This document shows, piece after piece, positions 54,801-63,376 of a DNA stretch of 64,000 bases (position 1 is its first letter; the number at the start of each line of letters is the position of its first letter). The translations under genes were made by a program, and so were the position numbers. The notes under the pieces are model-generated. The model was not told the DNA's origin, did not search any database, and was given only the letters and a program-made list of their open reading frames with translations. Source of the DNA: Flaviaestuariibacter flavus. Its GTDB lineage: Bacteria > Bacteroidota > Bacteroidia > Chitinophagales > Chitinophagaceae. The stretch is from positions 199,914 to 263,913 of the forward strand of contig NZ_SJZI01000008.1 in NCBI RefSeq assembly GCF_004337505.1. Direction: 5' to 3'.

Positions 54801-56919
54801 CGAAGTGGCTCGATGCGATAAAGCCAATGGAGCCGCGGTTGGGCGCCATGGTGTATTGTTCCGAGATCGTTTCCAGGGCCGAAAGGCGCGCTGTGGAGAA
54901 ATTGTACACGTTGCCTACGTTGCAGCCAAGGGCCACGAACAGCGGGTATTTGCCCGGGTTGTTATACTGGTCGGGGTTATTGAGGTTGTATTCGAGGTGG
55001 CTGGCGGCCGAGTGACCGAAATAGGTAATGAGGGAAATACCTTCAGCGAAGAGGCGGTCGAGCTCGCCGTTGTTGATCTGCTCCACCGTATTGGGACTGT
55101 TCTTGATGAAGGTGGTTACCTTGGCGCCGAAGAACGTATCGCTGATGATGGTTTTTAGCTGGTTGAGATATGTGGAAAGCGTGCTGAGCAGCTGGGGCTC
55201 GGTGGAGCCGGCGAGGTGCACCACGTTCTTCATCCAGGCCTTGCTGGCGATCAGGGGCGAAGGGGTGCGCTGGTTCAGCTCAAACTGCTTCACCTTGGCC
55301 AGGTATACGGCAAGCTCCGCCGGGTTCACCACCGACAGGCGGCCTACCGGCGTACGGGGCTGGCTGGAGCCGGGTTCGGCCGTAAGCAGGTTATCGGAAG
55401 CCGGATTGCCAAACGTAGGAACGAGGTTCACGCGCGGCAACAGCGGGTTCGCTTCATTTCCGCGGGCCTGGTTATACACCACGCCTTTACCGATCAGGAA
55501 GACATGTTTAGGAGCAACATTGAAACGGTTACGTGCAAAGCGGGCGAAGTTGACAATTGCGATCGGGTGGTTTTTGATACCAAAGGCGAATTGGTCCGCA
55601 AGGTCTTCAAACCAAAAAATCTTAGCATTGTAACTGCCCCCGTCTGCTGAAGCCCGGTAGGCGCGGTATTCTTCGAGCGGATTGCTGCCGTTGGCACCGG
55701 CAGCCAGGATAGGGTTAGAGATGATCAGGTAGTCTGCCTGAGCCTGCATGTAATCGGTAAATGTGCGGGTCTGCAGGGCCGTAATCGGGGAAACGGTAGA
55801 ACCATCGCCACGTACGAGTACGAGGTTATGATCGGTGGCAGACGGCGGCAGCACAAAACGGAACTGGCCGGCAACGTCGGTATTAGCTACCAGGCGAAGG
55901 CCGTTGGTGAGGTCGTAAAGTACCGGCGCGGCGGTGCCGGCGCTGAAGTTGGTGATCTGCAGGTACTGGCCCACGGCGGTAGCGGGCAGGCTGAATTCAA
56001 AGGTCGTAGCCGCGCCGAAGTTAAAAAGGCGCGGGTAGGTCAGCTCGTAGCGGTGCACCACCATACGGTCGTTGGCAACAGACGTGATATTGGTGATGTT
56101 GAGATTGGCCGTTCCGCCCGCGATGGTGCTCATCTCGAAGCGGTTGCTGTCAACAAGCTCGTTGAAGAAGTTCACCGGGCCGCCGAGCACGGAGTCTCCG
56201 TTTACGGTAAGGCGGTAGTTTCGGGGGTTGGTGGCATTACCGGCAATTGCCGCCACCAGCAGCGGCTTGGGGGCACCCGCGCCGGTATAGGGAAAGAGAC
56301 CGGAAAACGACCAGGGCATCGTATTGCCCGTGGTGATATATCCGGTGGTCCAGCCTTCGCCGCGGTCGTAGCTCGACGAATACATGTAGTCGCCCACGTT
56401 CACGGCGTAACCCTGGTTCATCAGGTCTTTGAAGTATTTGCCGGCGGTGTACAGGAACCAGGGCTCCGGAGCAAGCGTTGTGCCGTTGACGTTGTTGGCC
56501 GTGGTGGCCAGGCGTTTGTTGGCACCTGCGTTGACCGTCAGAAAGTAGGTGGCGGTATCGGTCTCCAGGCTCCACCTGTTATTCAGTTGATAGCGACGCT
56601 CGCGGTACAGCAAGCTGTCGGGACCGCCGTCATTCATGAGTCCCCAGAACTCGATATAGTCGCTGCCACTCAGGGGGCCGCTGGCTACGGAAGTGTAGAG
56701 CGGCACCTCTACGCCGTTACGCCACAGCTGGAACTGCTGGGCGGGTACGCCGCCGAGGCCAGCCGTCTGCAGGGTCGCCTGCGGGATGCGGTAGAGGCCC
56801 GTAGCTCCTACCTTGAACTTATAATAGGTTTTGCTGTAGTCAATCCACTCGTTGTAGTAGTTCTGCCCCCGGGCCGCGAGGCCGGCCAGAAGCAGCAAGC
56901 AGAAGAGAAGCTTTTTCAT
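51880..56919 (-). CDS. porU2: C25 cysteine peptidase, PorU2-type T9SS sortase
   Basis: 1679 residues. Start at 56919 (MKKLLFCLLLLAGLAARGQ) gives a signal peptide. The gingipain-like C25 domain (about 390-790) has His636 in ITYFGHSAASH and Cys666 in VALGCNVGN, the catalytic pair. Beta-sandwich repeats follow, and the C-terminal region (NGVYLYRVVTNLNG, FNKGYGKMYLMR) is a FlgD-like / T9SS-type tail. PorU enzymes cut the C-terminal signal of secreted proteins and attach them to the cell surface. Size and pairing with the PorV-like gene 19 bp upstream fit the PorU2/PorV2 pair of Chitinophagales. Confidence 0.85.
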   Translation of the reverse strand: MKKLLFCLLLLAGLAARGQNYYNEWIDYSKTYYKFKVGATGLYRIPQATLQTAGLGGVPAQQFQLWRNGVEVPLYTSVASGPLSGSDYIEFWGLMNDGGPDSLLYRERRYQLNNRWSLETDTATYFLTVNAGANKRLATTANNVNGTTLAPEPWFLYTAGKYFKDLMNQGYAVNVGDYMYSSSYDRGEGWTTGYITTGNTMPWSFSGLFPYTGAGAPKPLLVAAIAGNATNPRNYRLTVNGDSVLGGPVNFFNELVDSNRFEMSTIAGGTANLNITNITSVANDRMVVHRYELTYPRLFNFGAATTFEFSLPATAVGQYLQITNFSAGTAAPVLYDLTNGLRLVANTDVAGQFRFVLPPSATDHNLVLVRGDGSTVSPITALQTRTFTDYMQAQADYLIISNPILAAGANGSNPLEEYRAYRASADGGSYNAKIFWFEDLADQFAFGIKNHPIAIVNFARFARNRFNVAPKHVFLIGKGVVYNQARGNEANPLLPRVNLVPTFGNPASDNLLTAEPGSSQPRTPVGRLSVVNPAELAVYLAKVKQFELNQRTPSPLIASKAWMKNVVHLAGSTEPQLLSTLSTYLNQLKTIISDTFFGAKVTTFIKNSPNTVEQINNGELDRLFAEGISLITYFGHSAASHLEYNLNNPDQYNNPGKYPLFVALGCNVGNVYNFSTARLSALETISEQYTMAPNRGSIGFIASSHFGITDYLQNLSRPLYYNLGVKNYGHTIGEIMMSAVADMFAVYNEGDFYARATAEESNLNGDPALRLNPHPKPDYVIEDPLVRVSPGFVSVADNSFHLTAQALNIGRAINQPVVIEVKRTFPAGNSQIIYRDTLPGIRYIDSVGIDIAIDPNRDKGLNRITVTIDPDNTTDEIYENNNSVTKDLFIYEDEARPVYPYNFAIVNRQNIRFVASTANPFASNRAYRMEIDTTERFNSALKVTTNLTSPGGILEFQPTISFRDSTVYYWRVAEVANSGDQKWSNSSFIYIPGNDSGFNQSHYYQNLHSTYQRMHMDTVTRRFRFNEVTHEIFLRHGLYPNTSGQANFYTVSVDGIPTFGPGCLYDQLIFNVIDSNSFRPWLNQTTPTGGLYGSNALCNSGQRYNFLFMLNSAAQRKAAMDFIDRVPAGDYVIMRSAASPTTNTYVDAWKADTLLYGSGNSLYHRLYNQGFLTLDSINRPRGYAIIFKKDRASVMPPVYYVQSVPSEPITFTAIPHTPDSMGTVTSPQFGPAAAWKRLLWDGASLETPRTDSVTLSLLGIRGNGTVDTLMSGIRPGQNDIDISSVSAATYPYLSLQLNTKDTAHYTPWQLKYWRLLYSPKAEGAVAPNLLFQMKDTFDVGEPITLKMAFKNISDVAFDSLRVKAVVTDQSNVARTIPLGRYKPLVAGDTITVQVPIDSRRLVGTNTLYVDVNPDNDQPELYHFNNFIFKNFYVRGDSLNPLLDVTFDNHHIMDGDIVSAKPSIDIVLKDESRYRLLDDTSLISVQVVGPTSNDVRTYSFNSDTLRFEPATAGAGDNQATVRFRPGFTEDGEYTLIVTGKDKSGNTAGRMDYKVKFTVINKPMISNMLNYPNPFTTSTAFVFTITGSEVPQNIRIQILTITGKVVREITKEELGPLRIGSNITEFKWDGTDQYGQKLANGVYLYRVVTNLNGQSLDKFTNKNEKTDKYFNKGYGKMYLMR

Positions 56920-56938
56920 GTGCAGGGTATTTGGTGGA

Positions 56939-58048
56939 TTATTTGCCTTTGCGCTTTTTGTCATTCACGAGGTCAAGCTGCAGCGAAAACACGTGGGTGT
57001 AGAGTGCGCTGCTCTGGTTGGCCAGGTTGGTAAAGGCATAATCGATCCGGACGTTCTGAAGGCGGAAGCCGGCGCCAAGGCTCGGCTGATAGATCCAGAC
57101 TTTTTTCTGGTTGAAGGTATCCTTGTCGGAAAGGGCACGCTGGAAGTTGTTGACACCGGCGCGGAGGAAAAGCGTCTGGTTGATATTGGCTTCGACGCCG
57201 ATGCGCGGGTCCACGTTCACGGCGGAAGAAGAGATCACCGTATTGCGCTGCCCGTCGAAGGTGAGGTCGAAGTTGGCCTCGGCCAGGAGGCCCACCTTGT
57301 TGCCCAGCTTGAAGTCGCGGCCCACACCCAGCACCACGCGGGGAGCGGTCATCTCGGTGGAGCGCACCGGGATGTCGTTGTTGGTGAGGTAGAGCGCCTC
57401 CTTTTCCTTGTCGGAGAAAGAGAAGGACCAGGTGTTGAAAGTGGTGGTGATGTCGCGGCCCACGAGCCCGAGGCGCCACTTTTTAACCTGCATCTGCAGG
57501 CCGGCGTCGATGCCGAAGCCCCAGGCTTTGGCAAAGGAACCCACGCTGCGGTGGATCACCTTGGCGTTGAGGCCCACCTGCATCTTGCGGTTGCCGTGGT
57601 CTTTGAGTTTTTGTGCAAGCGAAAACAGGAAGCCGTAGTCGGCCGAAGAAAACGACCGGACATTATTGTAGTTGATACTGCCGTCGGGTTCTACCAGGAA
57701 GAGCGTGTTGGGAATGTCGTCGACACCAAAGCGGAGGGCCGTGACGCCCAGGGTGCGCCGGCCGCCGTTCAGCGGTGTGGCAAATGAGAGGTAGTCGTAC
57801 TTGCCGATGCCCGAAAAATACTCGGCGTGCATGGCGTTGATATTGGTGCGCTCCACGAAGGCAAGCCCGGCGGGGTTCCAGTAGCCGGCAGTGCCGTCGC
57901 TGGCAGAAGCCACCTGGGCCGAACCCATGGCCAGCCCGCGGGCACCGACACCGATATTGAGGAACTCGTTGGAATACTTGCGGAACTGCGCCTGAACGGC
58001 AGAGCTCAACAGCAGGGCACCGCAGATGAATACACGGGAGAGGGTCAT
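56939..58048 (-). CDS. porV2: PorV2-type outer-membrane beta-barrel protein
   Basis: 369 residues. Start at 58048 (MTLSRVFICGALLLSSAVQA-QF) gives a signal peptide. KYSNEFLNIGVGARGLAMGSAQVASASDGTAGYWNPAGLA is split here as the hallmark start KYSNEFLNIGVGARGLAMGS, followed by the DGTAGYWNPAGLA turn, of the PorV/PorQ/FadL-like barrel. PorV shuttles cargo from the T9SS translocon to the PorU sortase. Placed directly upstream of porU2 in the same operon, it is the expected partner. Confidence 0.85.
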   Translation of the reverse strand: MTLSRVFICGALLLSSAVQAQFRKYSNEFLNIGVGARGLAMGSAQVASASDGTAGYWNPAGLAFVERTNINAMHAEYFSGIGKYDYLSFATPLNGGRRTLGVTALRFGVDDIPNTLFLVEPDGSINYNNVRSFSSADYGFLFSLAQKLKDHGNRKMQVGLNAKVIHRSVGSFAKAWGFGIDAGLQMQVKKWRLGLVGRDITTTFNTWSFSFSDKEKEALYLTNNDIPVRSTEMTAPRVVLGVGRDFKLGNKVGLLAEANFDLTFDGQRNTVISSSAVNVDPRIGVEANINQTLFLRAGVNNFQRALSDKDTFNQKKVWIYQPSLGAGFRLQNVRIDYAFTNLANQSSALYTHVFSLQLDLVNDKKRKGK

Positions 58049-58221
58049 TCGGACGATTTTCAGGTCTTCAATAGTTTTGGAAATGTTCGCGAAGCGGTCA
58101 GACTTCACCTCAACAAATGTACTCCATTTAAGGAATTATACTCATCCGGAACGCCGAACAGGACCAAAACCACGGTTAATGATGACCTAAGGGATCAAAT
58201 GGCATGCCGGGACGCAGAGCA

Positions 58222-58335
58222 CGATCTCAGATCTCGGATCTCGAATCTCGGATCCGGAGCCATTTTCCGGAAGCAGGAAGGCACGGTAACTACCAATGAG
58301 CATGCTCAAATCTGAGATCTGAGATCCGGAGCTTA
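58222..58335. repeat. Heptamer repeat element upstream of tyrS
   Basis: The left arm (58222-58258) has ATCTCAG, ATCTCGG, ATCTCGA, ATCTCGG; the right arm (58303-58333) is inverted (units ATCTGAG). The right arm ends at the tyrS -7 box. The 313-bp gap 58049-58361 holds nothing else recognisable. Confidence 0.8.
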
Positions 58336-58341
58336 TTTTTG
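58334..58341 (+). promoter_or_regulatory. -7 box of the tyrS promoter
   Basis: TATTTTTG, an exact TAnnTTTG match, 20 bp before the tyrS ATG and directly after the heptamer repeat arm. Confidence 0.6.
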
Positions 58342-58361
58342 CCGGCTCAAACGCTTTCATA

Positions 58362-59633
58362 ATGAATCTGATCGACGAGCTGCGCTGGCGGGGCATGATC
58401 CAGGACATCATGCCGGGAACCGAAGAACAACTGAAGAAGGAACCGACGGCCGTTTATATCGGGTTCGACCCCACCGCCGACTCGCTGCACATCGGCTCCC
58501 TGGTACCTATCCTGCTGCTGGTGCACCTGCAGCGCGCCGGCCACAAGCCCGTGGCCCTCGTGGGCGGCGCCACCGGCATGATCGGCGACCCCAGCTTTAA
58601 GAGTGCCGAGCGCCACCTGCTGGATGAGGAAACCCTCCAGCACAACGTGGCCGGCATCCGCCGCCAGCTGGAAAAATTCCTCGACTTCAGCAACGGCCGC
58701 GCCGAGCTCGTCAATAACTACGACTGGTTCAAGGGTATCGATTTCCTCAGCTTTATCCGCGACGTGGGTAAGCATATCTCCATCAACTACATGATGAGTA
58801 AGGATTCGGTGCGCAAGCGCCTGGAGAGCGATACCGGGATTTCGTTCACCGAATTCACCTACCAGCTCATCCAGGGCTACGACTTCTACTGGCTCTACCA
58901 GAATAAAGCCTGCAAGGTCCAGGCCGGTGGCTCCGACCAGTGGGGGAATATCACTACCGGCACCGAGCTCATCCGCCGCAAGGCCGGTGGCGAGGCCTTC
59001 GCCTTCACCTGCCCGCTGATCAAGAAAGCGGACGGCACCAAGTTCGGCAAGACCGAGCAGGGCAACGTGTGGCTCGATCCCGAAAAAACGAGCCCCTACC
59101 AGTTTTATCAGTTCTGGCTCAACGCCACCGATACCGACGCCGAGAACTGGATCAAGATCTTCACCTTCCTCGATGAGGCCACCATCGAAGGCATTGTTGC
59201 CGCCCACCGCGCCGACCCCGGCAAGCGCCTCCTGCAGAAGCGCCTCGCCGAAGAACTCACGGTTTTCGTGCACGGCCAAATTGAGCTCGAAAAAGCACTG
59301 GAAACGACGCAGAAGCTGTTCACCAATGCGAGCGCCCCCGCGGAAAGCCTTTCGGTGGAAGACCTCGAAGGCCTGGAAGGCATCGTCAAGATCGATTACG
59401 AGCGCGCCAAAATTGCGGAAGGCGTCGACGTGGTCAGCTTCCTCGCCGAAACCGGAATCTTCCCCAGCAAGGGCGAGGCCCGCAAGCTGGTGCAGGGCGG
59501 CGGCGTGAGCATCAACCGCAACAAGGTAGCCGACCCGGCCCACCGCCTCGAAGCCTCCTTCCTGCTGCACAACCAGTTCCTGCTGGTAAACAAGGGCAAG
59601 AAAAATGTCTTCCTCGTTCGCTGCGCCGGCTAA
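58362..59633 (+). CDS. tyrS: Tyrosyl-tRNA synthetase
   Basis: 423 residues, TyrS type 1. The HIGH motif is HIGSL ([13 protein letters not shown]), the KMSKS-like loop is KFGKTEQGN, and GGSDQWGNI is the tyrosine/ATP site. A C-terminal S4-like RNA-binding domain ([19 protein letters not shown]) recognises the long variable arm of tRNA-Tyr. A terminator follows at 59655. A long open frame on the opposite strand is a shadow. Confidence 0.97.
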   Translation: MNLIDELRWRGMIQDIMPGTEEQLKKEPTAVYIGFDPTADSLHIGSLVPILLLVHLQRAGHKPVALVGGATGMIGDPSFKSAERHLLDEETLQHNVAGIRRQLEKFLDFSNGRAELVNNYDWFKGIDFLSFIRDVGKHISINYMMSKDSVRKRLESDTGISFTEFTYQLIQGYDFYWLYQNKACKVQAGGSDQWGNITTGTELIRRKAGGEAFAFTCPLIKKADGTKFGKTEQGNVWLDPEKTSPYQFYQFWLNATDTDAENWIKIFTFLDEATIEGIVAAHRADPGKRLLQKRLAEELTVFVHGQIELEKALETTQKLFTNASAPAESLSVEDLEGLEGIVKIDYERAKIAEGVDVVSFLAETGIFPSKGEARKLVQGGGVSINRNKVADPAHRLEASFLLHNQFLLVNKGKKNVFLVRCAG

Positions 59634-59654
59634 GGTTTTATAAATCTGATACGG

Positions 59655-59678
59655 AAAGCACCCCCACCCGGGTGCTTT
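59655..59678 (+). terminator. Terminator of tyrS
   Basis: A 9-bp stem (59655-59663 with 59670-59678) followed by a T-run. Confidence 0.85.
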
Positions 59679-59708
59679 TTTATGCGGCCGCCTGAGTAGC
59701 TTCGCCCC

Positions 59709-60812
59709 ATGAAGCTGTTCCGAATCGCCTTGCTCCTGCTGCTTGGCCTGCCCGCCGGCGCGCAACCAGTTCAACTCCTCGTAGGCACCTACACCCGCAC
59801 CCCGGGCCGGGCCGGGATCTTCATTTACCGTTTCGACCCGCAAAGCCTGGAGGCGACGGCAACTGATTCGGCGATGACAGTAAACCCTTCCTACCTGGCG
59901 CCGGGCGCGGATGGGAAATACGTTTACGCCGTCAGCGAGCAGGGCGGCGGCAAGGGCGCAGTGCGGGCCTACCGCCTGCGCAAAGGGCGGTTGGAATTCA
60001 TCAACGAAGTACCTTCTGGCGGCGACGCACCCTGTTATATTACGGTAGACCGCAAGGGGCGGAACGTCATCGCCGGCAACTACAGCGGGGGCAACCTCGC
60101 TCTTTTTGCCACGGCGCCCGACGGCGGCCTGGTGCCCTTCGAGTACATCTACAAACACAATGGCTCCGGGCCCCATGCGGCGCGTCAGGAAGGGCCGCAT
60201 GTACACAGCACCAACCTGAGCCCCGACGAACGCTACCTGCTCGCCGCCGACCTCGGCACCGACCGTATTATTACTTATTCGGTGTCGGCGCGGCAACACC
60301 GCCTCGCGCCTACCGACAAGTTGCTGCAGCTGCGGCGCGGTACGGGTCCGCGGCAACTCGAATTTCATCCCAACGGGAAATGGGTATACATCGTGCAGGA
60401 ACTTAGCGGCGACATCACCGCCTGCACCTACGACAACGGCATGCTGAAGCCGTTCCAGGAAATCAGCCTTCTCCCCGACGCCGGCACGCCCGCCAGCAGC
60501 GCCGACATCCACGTGTCGCCCGACGGACGTTTTGTGTACGCCACCAACCGCAACCCCAGCAACCACATCGCCATCTTTGCCATCGGTACCGACGGCTCAC
60601 TGACGGCGACTGGGCATGTGCCTACGGGCGGCAAGGTGCCGCGCAACTTCATATTTACACCCGGCGGCGAGCTCCTGCTCGTAGCCAACCAGGACAGCGA
60701 CAACATCAGCATTTTCAAAGTAGACAAGGGGAGCGGCGGACTCACGGATACGGGCAAACGAATTGCGGCGCCCGCGCCGGTCTGCCTTAAATGGCTTCCC
60801 CGTCAGCGTTGA
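59709..60812 (+). CDS. Lactonase-family seven-bladed beta-propeller protein
   Basis: 367 residues with a signal peptide (LLLLLGLPAGAQ-PVQ). VGTYTRTPGRAGIFIYRFD opens the propeller and repeated blade patterns follow (DGKYVYAVSEQGG, DERYLLAADLGTDRI, DGRFVYATNRNPSNHIAIF). GPHVHSTNLSPDERYL is a family motif around the active site. Cytosolic relatives hydrolyse 6-phosphogluconolactone; this copy is exported, so another sugar lactone or another role is likely. Confidence 0.85.
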   Translation: MKLFRIALLLLLGLPAGAQPVQLLVGTYTRTPGRAGIFIYRFDPQSLEATATDSAMTVNPSYLAPGADGKYVYAVSEQGGGKGAVRAYRLRKGRLEFINEVPSGGDAPCYITVDRKGRNVIAGNYSGGNLALFATAPDGGLVPFEYIYKHNGSGPHAARQEGPHVHSTNLSPDERYLLAADLGTDRIITYSVSARQHRLAPTDKLLQLRRGTGPRQLEFHPNGKWVYIVQELSGDITACTYDNGMLKPFQEISLLPDAGTPASSADIHVSPDGRFVYATNRNPSNHIAIFAIGTDGSLTATGHVPTGGKVPRNFIFTPGGELLLVANQDSDNISIFKVDKGSGGLTDTGKRIAAPAPVCLKWLPRQR

Positions 60813-60858
60813 CCTTCTATCACGAACGTGTACGTGCTAGGTGAGCCGACCCTGTGAT

Positions 60859-61221
60859 TCAGCTCGGGTCGGGGATGTCCGCTTCGTCCATAAAAATCAG
60901 TTTTCCCTGCGCCCGCCCCTGCGTCACCATCTCGTCGGCGCCGGCCGACGGACCGCCGATGCGCAGCACGGCATCGCAATGCCGGATCAGCCGGATCGCG
61001 GAGGGGTGAAAGATCTCGTTGAAAACAGCATCGCCGTTCGCTTTGGATCCGGCGGCTTCCAGCAGCGGGAGCGCCAGCCATTCGCCGAGCACAGGCAGGT
61101 GCCCGCGGCGGTAAAGCCGCAGGGCGCAGTCGGTCATGGCTTTTACATTCGCATGGATCTTCTCCGGGTCGTCGTTGGTGCCGGAGCGGTATGGGCCGGC
61201 TACTAAAATCATCAGGGACAT
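60859..61221 (-). CDS. DUF4406 / nucleoside deoxyribosyltransferase-like protein
   Basis: 120 residues. ILVAGPYRSGTNDDP at the N-terminus and a conserved Asp/Gly-rich end (CDAVLRIGGPSAGADEMV) match the Rossmann-like fold of the DUF4406 / nucleoside 2-deoxyribosyltransferase group. The catalytic Glu expected near GEWLALP is present. The substrate is unknown. Confidence 0.7.
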   Translation of the reverse strand: MSLMILVAGPYRSGTNDDPEKIHANVKAMTDCALRLYRRGHLPVLGEWLALPLLEAAGSKANGDAVFNEIFHPSAIRLIRHCDAVLRIGGPSAGADEMVTQGRAQGKLIFMDEADIPDPS

Positions 61222-61463
61222 AAGCTGTGAATAGGAAGGGAAAATAGGCTATTCTACTTCCATGTCAGCTATCGTTTGCACGGACCGGCACCGTCGGCGC
61301 ATCAAGCGGCGGTGTTGGTGCATCAGTTTTTCACGGCTATCGATGCCCGCAAAAGCCTGCAGGTGCCCTTTCCCGGAAATCACCAGGAAAAGCCGGGAAT
61401 TTTCCCAGAAAATCATGGGAAAAACAACAGGGAATTCTTTGCCCGGCGGCGTCACTTTACTTC

Positions 61464-61928
61464 ATGCAAATCATCATCAACAGCGCCTTATACCTGCACG
61501 TGCTCTTTTCGGTAAAATACAGGGAGGCCCTGATCGCTCCCGAGTGGATGGATCATCTCCACGACGAGTTCGAGGACTTGCTCCTGTTCCAGCAATGTGT
61601 GCCTTTCGCCATGGGTGGTACTTCCGATCATGTGCATCTTCTTTTCGACCAGTACCCGCTCCTGGCCCTGGATGACCTCCTGAACGACCTGAAAAGAAGG
61701 ACCGCCCGCTGGATCAACGACCAGAGCCTCACGGATGTCCCTTTTGAATGGCAGGACGGCTATGCCTGCTTTGGAACGGATGCCGAAGGTGTGAAAGAAC
61801 TCAGGCGTTATATCGCCCGCCAGGCGGAGATCCACGACTCTCTTTCCTACCGTGATGAATTCCGGCAGCTGCTGATTGAGCAGGAAATCGACTTCGAGGA
61901 GCGCGGATTGCCGCATGATCCGGAATGA
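61464..61928 (+). mobile_element. Solo Y1 (IS200-like TnpA) transposase
   Basis: 154 residues of the HUH single-strand transposase family. The metal-binding pair is His56-Val-His58 (GTSDHVHLLF) and the catalytic Tyr is Tyr116 in LRRYIARQAEIH, with Gln120 and His124 at the usual places; KRRTARWIND and FEWQDGYACF are also conserved. No tnpB gene is adjacent. Upstream, 61395-61406 has GGGAA-TT-TTCCC, a small inverted repeat that could be part of a recognition end, but full element ends were not defined. It may be a domesticated or REP-associated type copy. Confidence 0.8.
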
Positions 61929-61967
61929 TCCGCGCGCATTACCGTAGAAATACAGAACGAAGCGCGG

Positions 61968-63071
61968 CTACCAGGAATGCAGGATCGTGCGCAGCCTTGT
62001 CCACAACTCGTTGTCGAAGCCGGAAGGGCCCAGCGCGGCCGGGCCTGCCGACTCACCGAGCCGGATCACCACCAGGCTTTGCGCCGGCGACACGTAAATC
62101 TTCTGGTCGTTCTTGCCCAGGGCCGCAAACAGGTCGGCAGGCGCACTGGCGACCAGGGGGCCGGGGAATACGGTCTGCGATTGCGGCACCATCGCGGTGC
62201 TCTTGCCGTTAAGCCAGGTAAGGTAGCCGTACGACAGGTTGAGCGACTGCGAGCTGGACACCTGTGCGTTGAACCAGGAGCTGTCTACCAGCGCATCGCC
62301 GGCCCAGTTGCCCCGGTTGAGGAGCAGCAGGCCAAAGCGGGCCATGCTGCGGGCATTGCTGTAGTAGATCTCGTTGTAGCCACTCATAACCCAGACGCCA
62401 CCCATGCCGGTACGGTTCTTCACCTTCGCCGTCCACCAGGCGTTGTAGGACTGCCCGGTGGCACTTTCCAGCACGTTGTGCAGCTTGGTGTGGGCGCCGT
62501 TGTGATAGGCCCAGCGGGTGCCGGCGTCGGCTTTGTACTGGAGGCAGGCCGGCGTGGTGCATTCGTCGTCGGCAACGCCGTCGTCGAGGCCTGAGGTCAT
62601 GGTCAGCAGGTGACGGACCGTGATCGCGTTTTCCTTGGCCAGGGGTGCTGATGTCCACCCGGTGCCGATATACTGCGACACCCGGTCGTTGATATTCACC
62701 CGGCCTTCCTTCACCGCGATCCCGGTGAGCAGGGCCGTGGCCGTTTTACCGGCCGAAGCCCAGTACCAGAGCGAGTCGGCGGTGAACGTTCCGAAGTATT
62801 TCTCATACGCAATGCGTCCCTGCTTCAGGATGATAAATGCCTTGGTGTTTTTCGATTGCAGCCAGGGCGCCAGTGTATTCAGGGATGCTGTATCCCAGCC
62901 CTCGAGCCGCGGGTCGGCAGCATCCCAGTTAGTGCCGGTAGCGGGCGGAAAATAAAGTGCGCCGGTGCCGGGCGTGGTGAGCACTACGCGGTTATTGGTA
63001 TCGTCGGTGGCGGGTTTCTTGCAGGCGGCAAAAAACAGCAGCGTTGCGAACAGTAGCGGCAATCGGTTCAT
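61968..63071 (-). CDS. Serine hydrolase (class C beta-lactamase-like) lipoprotein
   Basis: 367 residues. The start at 63071 (MNRLPLLFATLLFFAACKK) gives a lipoprotein signal with the lipobox FAAC; another ATG is 6 bp upstream. The SxxK motif is Ser106-Ala-Gly-Lys109 (YWASAGKTATAL) and a Tyr-Xaa-Asn-like motif lies in RWAYHNGAHTKLHNVLE. This family includes esterases, D-aminopeptidases and beta-lactamases; a function cannot be assigned. The hydrolase should face the periplasm. Confidence 0.87.
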   Translation of the reverse strand: MNRLPLLFATLLFFAACKKPATDDTNNRVVLTTPGTGALYFPPATGTNWDAADPRLEGWDTASLNTLAPWLQSKNTKAFIILKQGRIAYEKYFGTFTADSLWYWASAGKTATALLTGIAVKEGRVNINDRVSQYIGTGWTSAPLAKENAITVRHLLTMTSGLDDGVADDECTTPACLQYKADAGTRWAYHNGAHTKLHNVLESATGQSYNAWWTAKVKNRTGMGGVWVMSGYNEIYYSNARSMARFGLLLLNRGNWAGDALVDSSWFNAQVSSSQSLNLSYGYLTWLNGKSTAMVPQSQTVFPGPLVASAPADLFAALGKNDQKIYVSPAQSLVVIRLGESAGPAALGPSGFDNELWTRLRTILHSW

Positions 63072-63117
63072 AAGCATGGTGGTTGAGACAGGGTAGGTTG
63101 CGGCAGGTTTAATTCTT

Positions 63118-63277
63118 CGGGGCAATATACACAAAGCCGAATCGGCGGGCATCCTCCCCGATCGCCTCCAGCCCCACGGCGACGCGGCGTGTATTGCGTA
63201 TGACGGAGAAATGGGTTAAACTGTCCATACACCCCGGTACCGGAAAGGATCAGCGCAAAAAGTAACAGGGCTTTCAT
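63118..63277 (-). pseudogene. Possible frameshifted small secreted protein
   Basis: From the ATG at 63277 the frame begins with a good signal peptide (MKALLLFALILSGTGVYG-Q) and continues as Arg/Gly-rich sequence that does not look like protein. In another frame the same stretch reads RRVAVGLEAIGEDARRFGFV then YIAPKN and a stop at about 63109, which does look like protein. A single frameshift could join the two into one small secreted protein. Unproven. Confidence 0.3.
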
Positions 63278-63325
63278 CTGCGAAAGTTACCGGCTTCAGT
63301 ACGGGCACCAAAGCTCCGGAATGCA

Positions 63326-63351
63326 AAAAGCAGCCCCGAAAGACTGCTTTT
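63326..63351 (-). terminator. Terminator of the cyanophycinase gene
   Basis: An 8-bp stem (AAAAGCAG at 63326-63333 with CTGCTTTT at 63344-63351) just after the gene on the minus strand. Confidence 0.8.
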
Positions 63352-63376
63352 CCAAATAGGATAAATACGGTTATGA

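Noticed and set aside
51778-55158. Open frame of about 1126 codons on the plus strand
   Set aside because: Antisense to porU2, whose signal peptide, catalytic His/Cys and C-terminal tail are clear.
58347-60566. Open frame of about 740 codons on the minus strand
   Set aside because: Antisense to tyrS and the lactonase gene; no start signal or domain.
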